Positions 18,993 through 28,006 of a stretch of 44,006 bases of DNA are shown here, piece by piece. Positions within the stretch are counted from its first letter, which is position 1, and every line of letters starts with the position of its first letter. A program made the translations under genes and the position numbers. The DNA is from Thermaceae bacterium (GTDB taxonomy: Bacteria; Deinococcota; Deinococci; Deinococcales; Marinithermaceae), in NCBI GenBank assembly GCA_026984675.1, contig JALSRQ010000107.1:1-44006 (forward strand), written 5' to 3'. The notes under the pieces are model-generated. The model saw only the letters and a list, made by a program, of their open reading frames with translations, was not told the DNA's origin and did no database searches.

Positions 18993-20655
18993 CCTCGGGA
19001 TCGAGCCGGGCGGTCCGCTCGGTGGGGGGCAGCGGCTCCCGGTAGAAGAAGGCCGGCAGGGCCTCGACCTCGGGGAGGCCGAGCTCGCGGTTGAAGGCGA
19101 GCTCCAGCCGCAGCACGTCCTTGCCGAGCTCGGCGAAGTACCCTTCTGGGGGCCGGACCCCGTGGCGGTCTTCGATCGCCTCGGCGACCAGCTCCACCGC
19201 CTCCTCGGCGATCGCCGAGGACATGTAGCAAAGCCCCAGGGCGTCGAGGGCGGCGCTCTTCACCTGGTAATCGAAGGAGAGCCGCATGACCTCCTCCAGC
19301 GGCATCTCGAAGGTCTCGACCCGGGCGGGGTTTCCGGCGGTGTGGTCGGCCCCCTGCTGGCTGGTCATGTAGGTGACCCCGGTGCCCTCGACCACCCGGG
19401 GGTCGTAGGCGCTCATCGCCTGGCCCCGCACGGTGGGGTCGCGGGGGTGGCCGAGCTCCCGGGCCAGCCGGTGGGCCCCCTGGGCGATGCGCCGGCCCTC
19501 GGGGGTGCCGTGCCGGAGTTCCTCGGCCATCCCGAGCATCCACTCGAGGTCCCCCCACTCGGCGAGGCCGGCGTCCATGGCCACCGCCAGGGTGGCCCCG
19601 AACTCGATGGTGTCGATCCCCAGGTCGTTGGCCTCGCGGTTGACCCGGGCGATCGCGTCGAGGTCGGCGAGGCCGCAGTTCGACCCCACCAGCCCGATGG
19701 TCTCGTACTCCAGGGGGCTCACCACCAGCCGCCCCTCGGGGTCGGGGAAGCGGTTCGAGCAGCGGATGATGCAGCCGGGCATGCAGGCGTGGGTGGGGGT
19801 GCCCTGGCCGTCGCGCTTTAGGATCCGTTCCCGGAGGGCCTCGCCGCCGATCGGGTTGGGGCCGTCGGTGAGCCGCCCGAGACGGAAGTTCTTGACCGGC
19901 AGCCCGCCGGCGACGTTCTGGTAGTCGGCCATGCCGGCGGTGCCGATCTCGGGGTAGTAGCGCCCGGTCACCGGGTTGGCCCGGAGCTTCTGACCGTAGG
20001 CCTTGAGCTCGTCGAAGAACTTCCTCTTCTCCTTGGGCGGCCGGTCGGCCCCCTCGACCACGATCGCCTTGACGCGCTTCTTCCCCAGCACCGCGCCCAG
20101 CCCGCCCCGGCCGGCGATCCGCCCGGGGAGGCCGTCGGTGTCGGTGATGCTGATCCCGGCCAGGAGCCCTTGGTACTCGCCGACCGGACCGAGGGCGGCC
20201 ACCGCGCTCTTGGGGTAGCGGCGGCGGAGCTCGGCGACGGTGGCGTAGGTCCCCTGGCCCAGGAACTCGCGGCCGTCCTCGAACCGGACCCCCCCGGGCC
20301 CGATCACCAGCACCGTCCAGTCGGGGGCGGCGCCGAGCAGGGTCAGACCGGCGATCCCCAGCCGGCCCAGGGCGAAGGCCACCGTTCCCCCCGCGTTCGA
20401 CTCCTTGACGCCCCCGGTGAGCGGGCTCCGCGCCCCCACCGAAAGGCGGTTGGCGTTGGAGAAGGTGGTCCCCGCCAGGGGGCCGGCGACCAGGACCAGG
20501 GGGTTTTCCTCCGAGAGGGGTTCGGCCCGGTAGGCCTTATAGGCGAGGAGCCGCTCGACGGTGCGGTAGCGGCCGGCCCGCCAGACTTCCTCGGCGGGCC
20601 AGGGGCGTTCCTCGACCTTGCGGTCGTTAAGGCGTACCGTCAACCAGCGAGGCAT
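18952..20655 (-). CDS. Aldehyde ferredoxin oxidoreductase family (tungsten-type) protein
   Basis: LVLVAGPLAGTTFSNANRLSVGARSPLTGGVKESNAGG; GLPGRIAGRGGLGAVLGKKRVKAIVV; cysteine cluster CMPGCIIRC. Confidence 0.9.
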   Translation of the reverse strand: MPRWLTVRLNDRKVEERPWPAEEVWRAGRYRTVERLLAYKAYRAEPLSEENPLVLVAGPLAGTTFSNANRLSVGARSPLTGGVKESNAGGTVAFALGRLGIAGLTLLGAAPDWTVLVIGPGGVRFEDGREFLGQGTYATVAELRRRYPKSAVAALGPVGEYQGLLAGISITDTDGLPGRIAGRGGLGAVLGKKRVKAIVVEGADRPPKEKRKFFDELKAYGQKLRANPVTGRYYPEIGTAGMADYQNVAGGLPVKNFRLGRLTDGPNPIGGEALRERILKRDGQGTPTHACMPGCIIRCSNRFPDPEGRLVVSPLEYETIGLVGSNCGLADLDAIARVNREANDLGIDTIEFGATLAVAMDAGLAEWGDLEWMLGMAEELRHGTPEGRRIAQGAHRLARELGHPRDPTVRGQAMSAYDPRVVEGTGVTYMTSQQGADHTAGNPARVETFEMPLEEVMRLSFDYQVKSAALDALGLCYMSSAIAEEAVELVAEAIEDRHGVRPPEGYFAELGKDVLRLELAFNRELGLPEVEALPAFFYREPLPPTERTARLDPEVIGSFWKRFLEGR

Positions 20656-20661
20656 GCCCCT

Positions 20662-20667
20662 ATTGTA
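20662..20667 (-). promoter_or_regulatory. Putative -10 TACAAT, N6 before the AOR ATG
   Basis: Minus strand TACAAT-AGGGGC-ATG. Confidence 0.5.
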
Positions 20668-20702
20668 GACGGACGGATTCGGCCGCGACCTCCGGCGCCG
20701 GC

Positions 20703-21866
20703 TCAGGGCCCGGCTTCTTTGAGGTAGCGGCGGAGAAAGGCCTCCCGGCGGGCGTAGACCAGCTTGACCCCGGGGCTCCTCTTCTTGGGGTAGCGGGGGT
20801 CGCGGTAGAGCCACTCGAAGAACCGGAGGGCGGCGGTGGCCACCGCTCGGTCGAGGGGCGGGAGCTCGGCGACCTCGAACCCGAGCAGCTCGCGGGCCCC
20901 CTCGACCAGCCCGGTGCGGGCGAAGACCAAGGCGATCTCGGGATCGTCGGCGACCCGCCGGGCGGCGGCCTCGAGGTCGGCCCGGAGGGCCCGGAGGATG
21001 GCCAGGGGCGGAAGCGCCGCGACCTTCCGGCTGTCGAAGTGGAGCTCAAGCCCCACGCTCCCCGGCGCCACCCCCGGCAGGGCCGGGCCCCGGTAGGGGG
21101 CCTTGGCGCAGCGGAAAAGGCCGGTGCGGTGCCGGCGGCAGTGGCGGATTCCGTGGGCCCGGTCGTAGCGCTCGTCCATCCCCTGGAGCGCCCGGATCAG
21201 CCCCTCCTTGAAGCCGAGCGGCCGGAGGGTTTGATCCCCCATCGGGACCAGGCGGTAGCCGGCCGAGGCGAGCCCCTCGATCAACCGGGGGAGCATCGCC
21301 AAGGTGGCCTCGCGGCCGTCGTGGAGAAGGATCACCGAGCCGGGGGCGGCGTACTCCAGCACCCGATCGGCCAGGGCCGCCGGGTCCTCGTCGGTCCAGT
21401 CGCGCGACTCCAGGTCCCAAAGCGCCACCCGCCGCCCGAGTCGCCGGGCGAACACCCGGGTGAAGGGGGTGTGGAGCCCGTGGGGCGGGCGGTAGAGGGG
21501 GAGGCCGCCGGGATCGTAGGCCACCTGCCGCCACTCCAGGGGTGGGAAGAGGAGCCAGCCAAGCCGGTGGCTCCGGCCGTGGGAGGCGACCTCGTGGCCC
21601 GCTTGGCGGATCGCCTGGACGAGTTCGGGGTGGCGCTCGGCCCGCTCTCCGAGTACGAAGAAGGTGGCCCGGACCCGGCGGTCCCCAAGCAGCTTGAGCA
21701 GCCGGGGGGTGGTCGCGGGGTCGGGGCCGTCGTCGAAGGTGAGCGAGACCAGGGGGGCGTTCCTCGGGCCGTGGGCCAGGGCCCCCACCCCCATCCAGCG
21801 GAAGAGGAGGTCGCTGGCCAGGTAGGCGAGGGCTAGCCCGCCGAGTCCGATCGCCCAAGCTGCCAC
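20703..21866 (-). CDS. Polysaccharide deacetylase (NodB-like) with additional ~130-aa C-terminal domain
   Basis: SLTFDDGPDPATTPRLL, EVASHGRSH, YRPPHG, ILLHDGREATLAMLPRLI; GTG start overlapping MFS 3' end. Confidence 0.85.
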   Translation of the reverse strand: MAAWAIGLGGLALAYLASDLLFRWMGVGALAHGPRNAPLVSLTFDDGPDPATTPRLLKLLGDRRVRATFFVLGERAERHPELVQAIRQAGHEVASHGRSHRLGWLLFPPLEWRQVAYDPGGLPLYRPPHGLHTPFTRVFARRLGRRVALWDLESRDWTDEDPAALADRVLEYAAPGSVILLHDGREATLAMLPRLIEGLASAGYRLVPMGDQTLRPLGFKEGLIRALQGMDERYDRAHGIRHCRRHRTGLFRCAKAPYRGPALPGVAPGSVGLELHFDSRKVAALPPLAILRALRADLEAAARRVADDPEIALVFARTGLVEGARELLGFEVAELPPLDRAVATAALRFFEWLYRDPRYPKKRSPGVKLVYARREAFLRRYLKEAGP

Positions 21867-23017
21867 AGGTAGTACCCTCCGACCAGCGCCATCAGCGCCC
21901 CGCCGGTGACGAAGGGCCCGGCGGGGCCGAAGGCGTCCCAGGTGAACCCGCCGAGGGCGGGGCCGACCGCGAAGCCCAGCGCCTCCAGCGTCATGATCAC
22001 CCCCCAGGCGGCGGCCCGGTCGGCATCGGGTAGCGAGCGCACCACCAGGCCGTTCCAGCCGGGGAAGAAGAGCCCGTACCCCACCCCGATGAGGAGCCCG
22101 CTGGCCAGCAGGACCCCCCAGGTGGGGCCGTAGGCCAGGCTTAAAACCCCCACCCCGGCCAGCCCCAGCCCGGCCAAGAAGAGCCCCGGCACCAACAGCC
22201 GCCGGGGCTCGCCGCGGTCGGCCCGGTGGCCGGCCAGGGCCAGGACCAGGAGGGCCGCCCCGCCCCCCACCGCGATCAGAAACGCGAGCCGGGGGACGCC
22301 GAGGTCGACCCGGGCGATGAAGAGGAAGAGCACCGGCGAGAGCACCCCGGTCGACAGCGTCTGGACGAAGGCCGCCGGCATCAGCCGGATCAGCCGGCGC
22401 CAGTCGTAGGCCTCGCGGCCCTGGTGGGCGGCGGGGGCCTTGAGCCCGGCCAGGCTGAGGGCGAGCAGGGCTAAAAGGGCCGCTCCCAAGAGGAGGTAGC
22501 GGTAGGCCTCCTCGGGGCGCTGGCGGGCGAGGTAGCCGGTGGCCAGCATGGCGAGGCCGAGGAGGGGGGCGATCAGGGCGGTGGCCAGGGTCACCCCCCG
22601 GGCCTCGTAGCCGCGGTGGCTGTCGCGGCTGATAAAGGTGAGGACGGCCGGCCACAGGGGGCTGACCAGCGCCCCCCAGGCGGCCGCCACCAGGAGCATC
22701 CAGGCCAGCGGGCCGTGGGGGAGGGTGGCCACCGCCAGCAGGCCGAAGAGGCCGGAGCCGGCCAGGACCGCGCCCAGCCGCACCCGTTCGGCCAGCCAGC
22801 CGCCGCCGCTTTTGGCCAGGGCGTCGGTGAGGTAGTGGACCGAGGTCACCAGCCCCACCAGCGACGCCCCCAGCCCCAGGTGCCGCCCGGCGTAGAGGGG
22901 GAAAAACCCCACGAAGAAGGCGCTTCGAAGCATCTCGGTGAGGGCCAGGAGGCCCACCAGGCGCACCACCAAAAGGGGCCGGCGCCAGGGGAGCCGCCTA
23001 GCGGTTTCTCTCGGCAA
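21833..23017 (-). CDS. Major facilitator superfamily transporter
   Basis: 12-TM-like protein; DADRAAAWGVIMTLEALGFAVGPALGG. Start uncertain (TTG at 23017). Confidence 0.8.
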   Translation of the reverse strand: MPRETARRLPWRRPLLVVRLVGLLALTEMLRSAFFVGFFPLYAGRHLGLGASLVGLVTSVHYLTDALAKSGGGWLAERVRLGAVLAGSGLFGLLAVATLPHGPLAWMLLVAAAWGALVSPLWPAVLTFISRDSHRGYEARGVTLATALIAPLLGLAMLATGYLARQRPEEAYRYLLLGAALLALLALSLAGLKAPAAHQGREAYDWRRLIRLMPAAFVQTLSTGVLSPVLFLFIARVDLGVPRLAFLIAVGGGAALLVLALAGHRADRGEPRRLLVPGLFLAGLGLAGVGVLSLAYGPTWGVLLASGLLIGVGYGLFFPGWNGLVVRSLPDADRAAAWGVIMTLEALGFAVGPALGGFTWDAFGPAGPFVTGGALMALVGGYYLWQLGRSDSAG

Positions 23018-23702
23018 AGTAGTCCTCCCCGTAGTCCTCCGGCAGGCCCCGAAGGCGCCGCCAGACGTTCCGCGCGTGGACCCCGTAGAGCTTGAGCCGC
23101 CCGCCCCGGAGCCGCCGACCCGAGGTCATCACCCGCTGGCGCGGCTGGTAACGGACCTCCCCCAGGGCCTTGAGCTTGAGGCCGAGGTGGACGTCCTCGG
23201 CGAAGGGCCGGTCGTAGCCGCCCACCGCCAGCGCCGCCTCCCTTCGCACCGCGTGGTTGGCCCCCGAGAGGTTGGGCTGGCCCAGGGCGTGGGTGAGGCG
23301 CAGGAAGAGGGGGAAGCCGTAGCGGGCCAGCCAGCGATCGAGGGCCGGGGCCTCGAAGAGCTCGAGGGGGCCGTAGCTGGCCACCACCCGGGGGTCCTCG
23401 AACGCCTCCAGGATCGCCGCCGTCCACCCCGGCAGCACCCGCCCGTCGGCGTCGGTCTGGGCCACGATCGCCCCGCTGGCGGCCTCGAGGCCGGCCTGGC
23501 GGGCCCGGTGCACCCCCGCTTCCTCCACCCGGATCACCCGGGCTCCGGCCTGGGCGGCGATCGCGGCGGTGGCGTCCACCGAGCCGTTGTCCACCACGAT
23601 CACCTCGTCGGGCGGGGGGTCCTGGGCCAGGATCGACTCCAGCGCGGCCCCGATGTAGGCCTCCTCGTTTCTTGCCGGGACGACGACGGAGAGCCGGGGC
23701 AT
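22998..23702 (-). CDS. Family 2 glycosyltransferase
   Basis: MPRLSVVVPARNEEAYIGAALESILAQ...VIVVDNGSVD...QTDADGRVLPGW. Confidence 0.9.
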   Translation of the reverse strand: MPRLSVVVPARNEEAYIGAALESILAQDPPPDEVIVVDNGSVDATAAIAAQAGARVIRVEEAGVHRARQAGLEAASGAIVAQTDADGRVLPGWTAAILEAFEDPRVVASYGPLELFEAPALDRWLARYGFPLFLRLTHALGQPNLSGANHAVRREAALAVGGYDRPFAEDVHLGLKLKALGEVRYQPRQRVMTSGRRLRGGRLKLYGVHARNVWRRLRGLPEDYGEDYFAERNR

Positions 23703-23711
23703 GTCGCCCGG

Positions 23712-23717
23712 ATTATA
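23712..23717 (-). promoter_or_regulatory. Putative -10 TATAAT containing the upstream GT4 stop codon, N9 before the GT2 ATG
   Basis: Minus strand GCGTATAATCCGGGCGACATG. Confidence 0.55.
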
Positions 23718-24906
23718 CGCGGCTGGAGCCGTTTTTCAGGGTGGGAAAGCCGAAGTAAAGCTTTCGGGGTTCGCTCTGGAAGATCGCCTCGGCTTCCTCG
23801 TAGGCCGCCACCATGGCCTCGGCCACCCGGGGGGCGCTGCGGGCGGCGGCAAAGCGGCGGGCCTCCTCGGCGAAGCGGCGGCGACGGGCCTCGTCGGCGA
23901 GCAGACCGGCCGCCGCCCGGGCCAGGGCGGGGGCGTCGCCGGGGGGGACCAGGTACCCGGTGCGCCCGTCCTGGACGCTGTCGATCGCTCCGCCGGCGGC
24001 CACCGCCACCACCGGCAGCCCCATCGCCTGGGCCTCCCAGAGCACCAGCCCCTGGGTCTCGGTCTCGCTGGCGAAGAGGAAGAGCTCGGCGGCGCGGTAG
24101 TAGCCGCCGATCGCGGGGTAGGGAAGGGCGCCGGCGAAGGTCACCCGGTCGGCCACCCCGAGCTCCTCCGCCAGGGCCTCGAGGGCCTCGCGCTCGGGGC
24201 CCTCGCCGACGATCACCCAGTGGGCGTTGGCGTCGTGAGCCAGGCGGGCGAAGGCCCGCACTGCCACGTCGAGGCTCTTTTCCTTGCCCAGCCGGCTCAC
24301 GGTGAGGAGCCGCCGCCGCCCGGCCGGCCAGGGGTCGGGCTCGGGCCGGGGGGCGGCCTCGAGGAGCTCGGTGTCGATGCCGGTGGGGATCACCCGCACC
24401 GGTCGCTCGATGCGGTAGCGCTGGACCAGCTGCTTGACCGGGTGGGTGGGGGCGATCACCAGCTCGACCCGGTTGTAAAAGGCCCGGGCCAACCGGGGGA
24501 TGATGTGGGTGTGCCGGTCGAGGAAGGCGAGGCCGGGGACGTAGTGGGCGTACTTCTCGTAGTGGGTGTGGAAGGTCGAGAGGTGGGGCACCCGCCACTT
24601 CTGGGCCAGCGAGAGGGCCCAAAGCCCCAGGGTGAAGGGCACGTGGGAGTGAACGATCTCGAACCGCTTGGGCAGGGCCTTGCTGCTCGGGAGCCCCAGC
24701 CGGTAGTCCTCGAAGAAGGGGTAGGGCACGCTCTTGACCCGCACCACCCCCTCCTCGGGCTCGGCCCCGGGGAGCTCGGGGGCGATGATCCAGGCGTCGT
24801 GGCCCTGCCGCCGGAGCTCCCGCCAGAGCAGGTAGACGCTGGTCGAGACCCCGTTCTTGCTGGGGAAGTAGACGTCGGTAAAAAGCCCCACCCGGAAGAG
24901 CCGCAC
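23713..24906 (-). CDS. Family 4 glycosyltransferase (lipid-glycosyltransferase-like)
   Basis: VGLFTDVYFPSKNGVSTSVYLLWREL, FHTHYEKYAHYVPG, VIPTGIDTELL, FASETETQGLVLWEAQAMGLPVVAVAAGG. Confidence 0.88.
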   Translation of the reverse strand: MRLFRVGLFTDVYFPSKNGVSTSVYLLWRELRRQGHDAWIIAPELPGAEPEEGVVRVKSVPYPFFEDYRLGLPSSKALPKRFEIVHSHVPFTLGLWALSLAQKWRVPHLSTFHTHYEKYAHYVPGLAFLDRHTHIIPRLARAFYNRVELVIAPTHPVKQLVQRYRIERPVRVIPTGIDTELLEAAPRPEPDPWPAGRRRLLTVSRLGKEKSLDVAVRAFARLAHDANAHWVIVGEGPEREALEALAEELGVADRVTFAGALPYPAIGGYYRAAELFLFASETETQGLVLWEAQAMGLPVVAVAAGGAIDSVQDGRTGYLVPPGDAPALARAAAGLLADEARRRRFAEEARRFAAARSAPRVAEAMVAAYEEAEAIFQSEPRKLYFGFPTLKNGSSRV

Positions 24907-24912
24907 GGAGCC

Positions 24913-24918
24913 ATCTTA
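24913..24918 (-). promoter_or_regulatory. Putative -10 TAAGAT containing the upstream GT2 stop codon, N6 before the GT4 GTG
   Basis: Minus strand TAA(stop)GAT-GGCTCC-GTG. Confidence 0.4.
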
Positions 24919-25788
24919 CCGCGTGGGGGTAGGGCCCAGCCCGTCCCTCACCGCCCGGACCACCTCGGCGACGCTTTGCCGGCTCGGGTGGAGGGCCAAA
25001 AAGCCCAGCACCCCGAGGGCCATCTGGGCGAACAGGAAGGTTTTCCCGAGCGGGCCGAAGGCCGGTCCCCGGAGGACCCACAGCCGGTTTCGGACCCCGT
25101 AGTAGACGCGGTTTTCCCCGGTGGTCGCGGAGACGTAGGGCTTGGAGGCCGACTGGTGGACGACCCGGCTGGCGGCGACCTGGTACCCGTAGCCCCTTCG
25201 CAGGATCCGGCCGGTGTACTCCAGGTCGTCCTCCCAGATGAAGAACGCCTTGTGGGGGAGCCCCTCGGCCTCGATCACCGAGCGGTGCAGCAAGGCCGAG
25301 GTGAAGAGCGCCCAGCGGATCGGGCGGTAGCGGGGCCGGTAGCGGAGCCAGAGCGAAAGCCGCCGGAAGTCGGTGGGGGTGACGAAGGCGGCGGTGGGGT
25401 GGGGCCGTCCGTCGGGGAGGAGCTGGGTGCTGGCCAGCACCGCCGGCGGGGGCTTGAGCTCCTCGGCGGCCCGGAGCAGGGCCTCGAGGGCCCCGGGCTC
25501 GGGGAAGGTGTCGTCGTCCATCAGCCAAAGCCAGTCGGCCCCTGCCTGGTAGGCCCGTCGCATCCCCTCGTGGAAGCCCCCGGCGCCGCCCTGGTTTTCC
25601 GGCAGGGAGAGGACCTGGACCTCGGGGAACTCGGCGGCGAGCATGGCGGCGGTCCCGTCGGTGGACGCGTTGTCGACCACCAGCACGGCGTCGGGGGGGC
25701 GGGTTTGGCCCCTCAGGGCCTCGAGGTTCTTCCGCAAAAGCGACTTGCGGTTGTAGGTCACCACCACCGCCCAGACCCGTCGGTTCAC
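24916..25788 (-). CDS. Family 2 glycosyltransferase, galactofuranosyl/rhamnosyltransferase-like
   Basis: VWAVVVTYNRKSLLRKNLEAL, WLWLMDDDTFPEPGAL, FFIWEDDLEYTGRI; adjacent to glf. Confidence 0.82.
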   Translation of the reverse strand: MNRRVWAVVVTYNRKSLLRKNLEALRGQTRPPDAVLVVDNASTDGTAAMLAAEFPEVQVLSLPENQGGAGGFHEGMRRAYQAGADWLWLMDDDTFPEPGALEALLRAAEELKPPPAVLASTQLLPDGRPHPTAAFVTPTDFRRLSLWLRYRPRYRPIRWALFTSALLHRSVIEAEGLPHKAFFIWEDDLEYTGRILRRGYGYQVAASRVVHQSASKPYVSATTGENRVYYGVRNRLWVLRGPAFGPLGKTFLFAQMALGVLGFLALHPSRQSVAEVVRAVRDGLGPTPTR

Positions 25789-26897
25789 GGCAGCTCCCGG
25801 AAAAGCTTGAGGGCCCGGGCCACCGCCTGGTCCATGTTGTAGTAGCGGTAGTCGGCGAGCCGCCCGGCGAAGAAGACGTGCTTGAGCTTTTGGGCCTCTT
25901 TCTGGTAGGCGCGGTAGCGAAGGCGGTTTTCCTCCCGGGGGATCGGGTAGTAGGGCTCGTTCCTGCCCGGTTCGTGGGCCTCGGGGTACTCGTAGGAGAT
26001 CGCGGTGAAGGGGCTCTCCTGGCCGGTCAGGTGCTTGTACTCGGTGGTGCGGGTGAAGGGGTGCTCGTTGGGGTAGTTGATCACCGCCACCGGTTGGACC
26101 GCCGGGGTTCGGTGGGTGGCCCAGACGAAGCGCAGGCTGCGGTAGGGGAGGGGACCGTGGAGGTAGTCGAAGAAGGCGTCGATGGGGCCGGTGTAGATCA
26201 GCCGATCGAAGCGGAGCTCGCCCTCGATCTCCTTGAAATCGGCCCCCAGGAGGAGGTGGATCCTCGGGTGGGCGAGCATGCGCTCGACCATGCGGGTGTA
26301 GCCCTCGGCCGGGAGGGCCTGGTAGGGGTCGGCGAAGTAGCGGTCGTCGCGGGCCACCACCACCGGCACCCGGCCGGTCACGGCGGGGTCGAGCTCCTCG
26401 GGGGCGAGGCCCCACTGCTTTCGGGTGTACCCCAGAAAGACGTTTTGGTAGACGAACGCGGCGAGCTCGGCGAGCTCGGGGTCGTCGGCGGTCTTGAGCT
26501 TCAGGATCGGCACCCGGGCGCCGTGGCCGAAGCGGGCCACCAGCTTCTCCTCGACCCGCTCGGCGAGCCGGCGGGGGTAGAGGGCGTGGAGGGTGTTGAG
26601 GTTGAAGGGCAGCGGCACCCGGCGACCCTGGATCTCGGCCAGGACCCGGTGGACGTAGGGACGCCAGGCGGTAAACCGGGAGAGGTAGTCGAACACCTCC
26701 CGGCTTTGGGTGTGGAAGATGTGGGGGCCGTAGCGGTGGACGAGGAGCCCCTCGGGGTTGGGGTGGTCGTAGGCGTTGCCGGCCAGGTGCCGGCGGCGCT
26801 CGACGACCAGCACCCGGGCGCCCCGTTGGCTGGCCAGCCGTTCCGCCAGGGTGGCGCCGGTGAGACCGGCCCCCACGATGACCCAGTCGTACTTCAC
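25785..26897 (-). CDS. glf: UDP-galactopyranose mutase
   Basis: DWVIVGAGLTGATLAERLA...RHLAGNAYD, YGPHIFHTQSREVFDYLSRF, YYNMDQAVARAL. Confidence 0.95.
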   Translation of the reverse strand: MKYDWVIVGAGLTGATLAERLASQRGARVLVVERRRHLAGNAYDHPNPEGLLVHRYGPHIFHTQSREVFDYLSRFTAWRPYVHRVLAEIQGRRVPLPFNLNTLHALYPRRLAERVEEKLVARFGHGARVPILKLKTADDPELAELAAFVYQNVFLGYTRKQWGLAPEELDPAVTGRVPVVVARDDRYFADPYQALPAEGYTRMVERMLAHPRIHLLLGADFKEIEGELRFDRLIYTGPIDAFFDYLHGPLPYRSLRFVWATHRTPAVQPVAVINYPNEHPFTRTTEYKHLTGQESPFTAISYEYPEAHEPGRNEPYYPIPREENRLRYRAYQKEAQKLKHVFFAGRLADYRYYNMDQAVARALKLFRELP

Positions 26898-27961
26898 GTC
26901 CCCTCCTTCAAGAGCGCGGCCAGACGCCGCGCGGTGTGCCTAAGTGTATGCGAGGCGAGGACCCTTTGGCGGGCCCGGCGCCCCATCGTCCGCGCCCCCT
27001 CGGGGTCGGCGAGGAGCTCCCTTAGCGCCCGGCGGAGGGCGGCCGGGGTGGGCGGCACCAGCCGGCCCTCGAGGCCGTCGGACACCAGCTCGGCCTGGGC
27101 CGGGATCGGGCTGGTGATCACCGGCAGCCCCGAGGCCATGGCCTCGAGGGTGGCCAGCGACTGGTTCTCCCCCAGGGTGGGAAAGAGGAAGAAATCGGCC
27201 GCGCGGTAGAGCTCGGGCATCGCCTCGACCCGCCCGAGGAAGCGGGCGTTTCGGATCCCGAGCACCGCCGCCAGCCGTCGCAGGGGGCCAAGCAGGGGCC
27301 CCTCGCCGGCCAGGGCCAGGGTGAGGCCGGTCAGCGGCCGCACCGCCAGGAGGGCGGCGGGCTGGTTCTTCTCCAGGCTCACCGCGAAGCGGGCGGGCAG
27401 CAGGGCGACCGGGCCGGCGAGCCCGAAGCGGGCCTTCTGGGCGGCCCGCTCCCCCTCGTCCCCCGGGGGGCGGAAGCGCTCGGGGTCGACCCCGTTCAGG
27501 AGGTAGCGGACCCGGGGGACCCGGTGCACCTCGCCGAGGAAGCGGGCGGCCCAGCGGGAGACGGTGATCACCCCGTCGGCCCGCCGGAGCAAGGGGGCCT
27601 GGAGCAGCCGGTAGCCGAGGCGGTAGCCGTAGCGGAGGCCCAGCGGGTAGTGGATCTCGACCTGGTCGTGGACCAGCGCCAGGACCGGCCGGGGGAGCTC
27701 GTTTAGAAACCGGGCCAGGTTCCTCGGGTACCAGGTGGAGGCGACCCAGAGGTCCACCCGGGGGAGGTCGGACGGACGCCGGTAGGGGAGGACCGGGACC
27801 CCGCTTTCGGCGAGCCGCCGGCGGAGGGCCCGGGTCGCCGGGGCCTCGGGAAAGGCGGCGAGCGGGGCCACGCCCTCCTGGGCCAGCCGGGGCAGGACCT
27901 CGGCCAGCCAGACCTCGCTGCCCCCCACCTGCCGGGCGTCGGTGATGAAGCCCACCCGCAC
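26894..27961 (-). CDS. Family 4 glycosyltransferase
   Basis: VGGSEVWLAEVLPRLA, DGVITVSRWAARFL, YLLNGVDPERFRPP, FLFPTLGENQSLATLEAMASGLPVITS. Confidence 0.88.
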   Translation of the reverse strand: MRVGFITDARQVGGSEVWLAEVLPRLAQEGVAPLAAFPEAPATRALRRRLAESGVPVLPYRRPSDLPRVDLWVASTWYPRNLARFLNELPRPVLALVHDQVEIHYPLGLRYGYRLGYRLLQAPLLRRADGVITVSRWAARFLGEVHRVPRVRYLLNGVDPERFRPPGDEGERAAQKARFGLAGPVALLPARFAVSLEKNQPAALLAVRPLTGLTLALAGEGPLLGPLRRLAAVLGIRNARFLGRVEAMPELYRAADFFLFPTLGENQSLATLEAMASGLPVITSPIPAQAELVSDGLEGRLVPPTPAALRRALRELLADPEGARTMGRRARQRVLASHTLRHTARRLAALLKEGT

Positions 27962-27968
27962 GGCGGGT

Positions 27969-27974
27969 ATTGTA
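27969..27974 (-). promoter_or_regulatory. Putative -10 TACAAT, N7 before the GT4 GTG
   Basis: Minus strand TACAAT-ACCCGCC-GTG. Confidence 0.5.
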
Positions 27975-27992
27975 TCGCCGGCGGTTTCCCCC

Positions 27993-27998
27993 TAGGAT
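27993..27998 (+). promoter_or_regulatory. Putative -10 TAGGAT, N8 before mfd ATG
   Basis: TAGGAT-GCGGGCGG-ATG. Confidence 0.45.
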
Positions 27999-28006
27999 GC
28001 GGGCGG

